Shown in pieces: positions 62,650 through 64,000 of a stretch of DNA of 64,000 nt (positions are counted from its first letter, which is position 1; each line of letters starts with the position of its first letter). Below the pieces are notes generated by a model. That model made no database searches. It was not told the DNA's origin and saw nothing but the letters and a program-made list of their open reading frames with translations. The stretch is from Lentiprolixibacter aurantiacus (GTDB lineage Bacteria > Bacteroidota > Bacteroidia > Flavobacteriales > Flavobacteriaceae), in assembly GCF_026241225.1 (NCBI RefSeq), contig NZ_JAPFQP010000001.1:248001-312000 (forward strand). The letters are read 5' to 3'. The position numbers and the translations under genes are program-made.

Positions 62650-62919
62650 ATGAAAAAACAAAAAAATCAACAGGAGGCTAAACCAAAGGCAGAATTCATT
62701 TTTCAAAGAAAGAATTACCTGTTCATGTTCATAGGGTTGATCTTCATTTCCCTTGGTTTCATTCTGATGAGTGGCGGTGGCAGCGACGATCCCAATTTTT
62801 TTAGCCCGGACATATACAACTTCAGGCGCATCAGGCTTGCTCCTACTCTGGTTTTGATCGGGCTCGGAATAGAGATATATGCCATATTGTTGAATCCTCA
62901 CAAGAAGAAGTCTAAATAA
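62650..62919 (+). CDS. DUF3098 membrane protein
   Basis: 89 residues, two membrane helices (about 26-44 and 60-80) with a short polar turn (SGGGSDDPNFFS). Basic N and C termini. DUF3098 is confined to Bacteroidota and typically sits between ftsX and uppP. Function unknown. Confidence 0.85.
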   Translation: MKKQKNQQEAKPKAEFIFQRKNYLFMFIGLIFISLGFILMSGGGSDDPNFFSPDIYNFRRIRLAPTLVLIGLGIEIYAILLNPHKKKSK

Positions 62920-62920
62920 C

Positions 62921-63715
62921 TTGGATGTCTTAGATGCCATACTGCTGGGAATTGTACAGGGCCTTACCGAATTCCTTCCCGTATCTTCCAGCGGACACCT
63001 GGAACTGGGAAAAGCCATTCTCGGAGACCAGTCCATCCCACAGGAAAGCCTTTTGTTTACCGTAGTATTGCATTTTGCAACGGCATTGAGCACAGTTGTT
63101 ATCTTTCGGAAAGATGTCTGGGACATTTTCAGAGGATTATTCCAGTTTAAATGGAACGAAGAAACCCGATTTTCACTGAAAATTATAATTTCCATGATCC
63201 CGGCAGCCTTACTGGGGATCCTTTTCGAGGATCAGATGGAACAGTTCTTTAGCGGCAATGTTCCCCTGGTTGGTTATATGCTGATCGTTACCGCACTATT
63301 ACTTTACCTTGCGGACAAGGCGAAAGACACCAATAAATCTGTCTCCAATTTAAATGCCCTGGTAATTGGCATCTCACAGGCTATTGCCGTTTTACCCGGA
63401 ATTTCACGTAGCGGAGCTACCATTTCCACCTCTGTCTTACTCGGTGTGGACAAGAGTAAAGCAGCACGATTTTCCTTTCTAATGGTTGTTCCCCTGATCA
63501 TCGGCAAAATGGTAAAGGACATATGGAGCGGGGATATTTCAATGGAAGACGACAATCTAATTATTCTTGGCTCTGGATTCCTCGCAGCTTTTTTCGCGGG
63601 ACTTTTTGCATGTGCCTGGATGATCCAACTGGTAAAGAAAAGTAAACTCACCTATTTTGCCCTGTATTGCCTACTGGTGGGCCTGATCGCAATAGGTTAT
63701 GGTTTCATCTCCTAG
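62921..63715 (+). CDS. uppP: Undecaprenyl-diphosphatase
   Basis: 264 residues starting at a TTG one base after the DUF3098 stop; no ATG is compatible with the conserved N terminus (LDAILLGIVQGLTEFLPVSS). Motif 1 is EFLPVSSSGHL, and motif 2 includes the PGISRSGATISTSVLLG phosphatase block. About eight membrane helices. Recycles undecaprenyl pyrophosphate to the monophosphate for peptidoglycan synthesis. Confidence 0.93.
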   Translation: MDVLDAILLGIVQGLTEFLPVSSSGHLELGKAILGDQSIPQESLLFTVVLHFATALSTVVIFRKDVWDIFRGLFQFKWNEETRFSLKIIISMIPAALLGILFEDQMEQFFSGNVPLVGYMLIVTALLLYLADKAKDTNKSVSNLNALVIGISQAIAVLPGISRSGATISTSVLLGVDKSKAARFSFLMVVPLIIGKMVKDIWSGDISMEDDNLIILGSGFLAAFFAGLFACAWMIQLVKKSKLTYFALYCLLVGLIAIGYGFIS

Positions 63716-63753
63716 AGAAAGATCACAGGAACCACTGAACATATAATAAAGAA

Positions 63754-64000
63754 TTGAAAACCAAGGATGAATTTTTAGAAGGGCAGGTACTCCTGATCGA
63801 CAAACCACTGGAATGGAGTTCATTCCAGGCTGTAAATGCCGTTCGCTGGGCAATTAGCAAACGATTCAAGATCAAAAAGATCAAAGTGGGGCATGCCGGC
63901 ACCCTTGACCCCCTTGCCACGGGTTTATTGCTGATCTGCACTGGAAAATACACCAAAAAAATAGCAGAACTACAGGGTCTGAACAAAGAATATACAGGTA
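63754..64000 (+). CDS. truB: tRNA pseudouridine-55 synthase (3' partial)
   Basis: The window contains the first 82 codons. The frame starts at a TTG (63754); the nearest upstream in-frame stop is at 63736 and no ATG occurs between. The catalytic segment VGHAGTLDPLATGLLLICTGKYTK with the active-site Asp is present, and LLIDKPLEWSSFQAVNAVR precedes it. It modifies U55 in the T loop. The rest lies beyond the window. Confidence 0.9.
   Translation, partial: MKTKDEFLEGQVLLIDKPLEWSSFQAVNAVRWAISKRFKIKKIKVGHAGTLDPLATGLLLICTGKYTKKIAELQGLNKEYTG

Noticed and set aside
1-64000. tRNA or rRNA genes, CRISPR arrays, insertion sequences, prophage
   Set aside because: Intergenic gaps are short and I found no cloverleaf, regularly spaced repeat, transposase or phage structural gene. 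Small structured RNAs could still be missed by eye.

Overview
The window is a contiguous stretch of chromosome from a member of the Bacteroidota, most likely a Flavobacteriaceae. The signs are two proteins made almost entirely of a type IX secretion (T9SS) sorting domain, promoter boxes of the form TAnnTTTG, Bacteroidota-restricted families (DUF4271, DUF4296, DUF3098), a Bacteroidota-type dihydroorotase, an HD domain fused to a Pycsar-effector-like membrane domain, and the order ftsX-DUF3098-uppP-truB. The species cannot be named from the sequence. Coding density is high. I saw no rRNA, tRNA, CRISPR array, insertion sequence or prophage. The first and last genes run off the window.

Layout. 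1-3000: a vanadium-haloperoxidase/PAP2-like enzyme (partial), an SRPBCC plus GyrI-like protein and a secreted beta-propeller-like protein. 2993-11290: a signalling- and phosphoester-rich block. It holds an outer-membrane lipoprotein joining a phosphoesterase, a kinase-like motif block and a barrel, then the HD-PycTM fusion, a GAF protein and a second metallophosphoesterase. 11360-12082: tonB. 12258-19852: two Tat-type periplasmic enzymes with a DoxX protein, diverging from a GntP permease / RidA / D-serine dehydratase-like / M19 dipeptidase operon that reads as D-amino-acid salvage.

20813-33892: a ferredoxin energy block with nifJ, a ferredoxin, korAB and the full rnfBCDGEA operon headed by rseC. 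A short near-palindrome (ATGATAwwTrTCAk) precedes every transcription unit of this block and also tonB. I read it as a candidate Crp/Fnr-type operator, so the block may be one regulon feeding 2-oxoacid electrons through ferredoxin to RNF.

34204-43968: a secreted hypothetical, a penicillin-acylase-family lipoprotein, an ABC exporter, the Fe-S factors NifU-like and ApbC/Mrp, an alkyltransferase-like protein lacking the active cysteine, a LysE-family exporter, trmB and a PhoR/PhoB-like pair. 44262-45067: the two T9SS-sorting-domain miniproteins, each preceded by the same 25-bp inverted-repeat element at almost the same distance. 45151-64000: mostly housekeeping (LuxE-like enzyme, tyrS, a sugar epimerase/dehydratase, pyrC, a DPM1-like and a GT39-like glycosyltransferase, hemD, a saccharopine dehydrogenase, Lrp, a YugP-type peptidase, ald, leuS, ftsX, uppP, truB).

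The best candidates for new biology are the HD-PycTM fusion, the phosphoesterase/kinase-like/barrel protein, the ferredoxin-gene operator motif and the T9SS miniprotein pair with its shared element.
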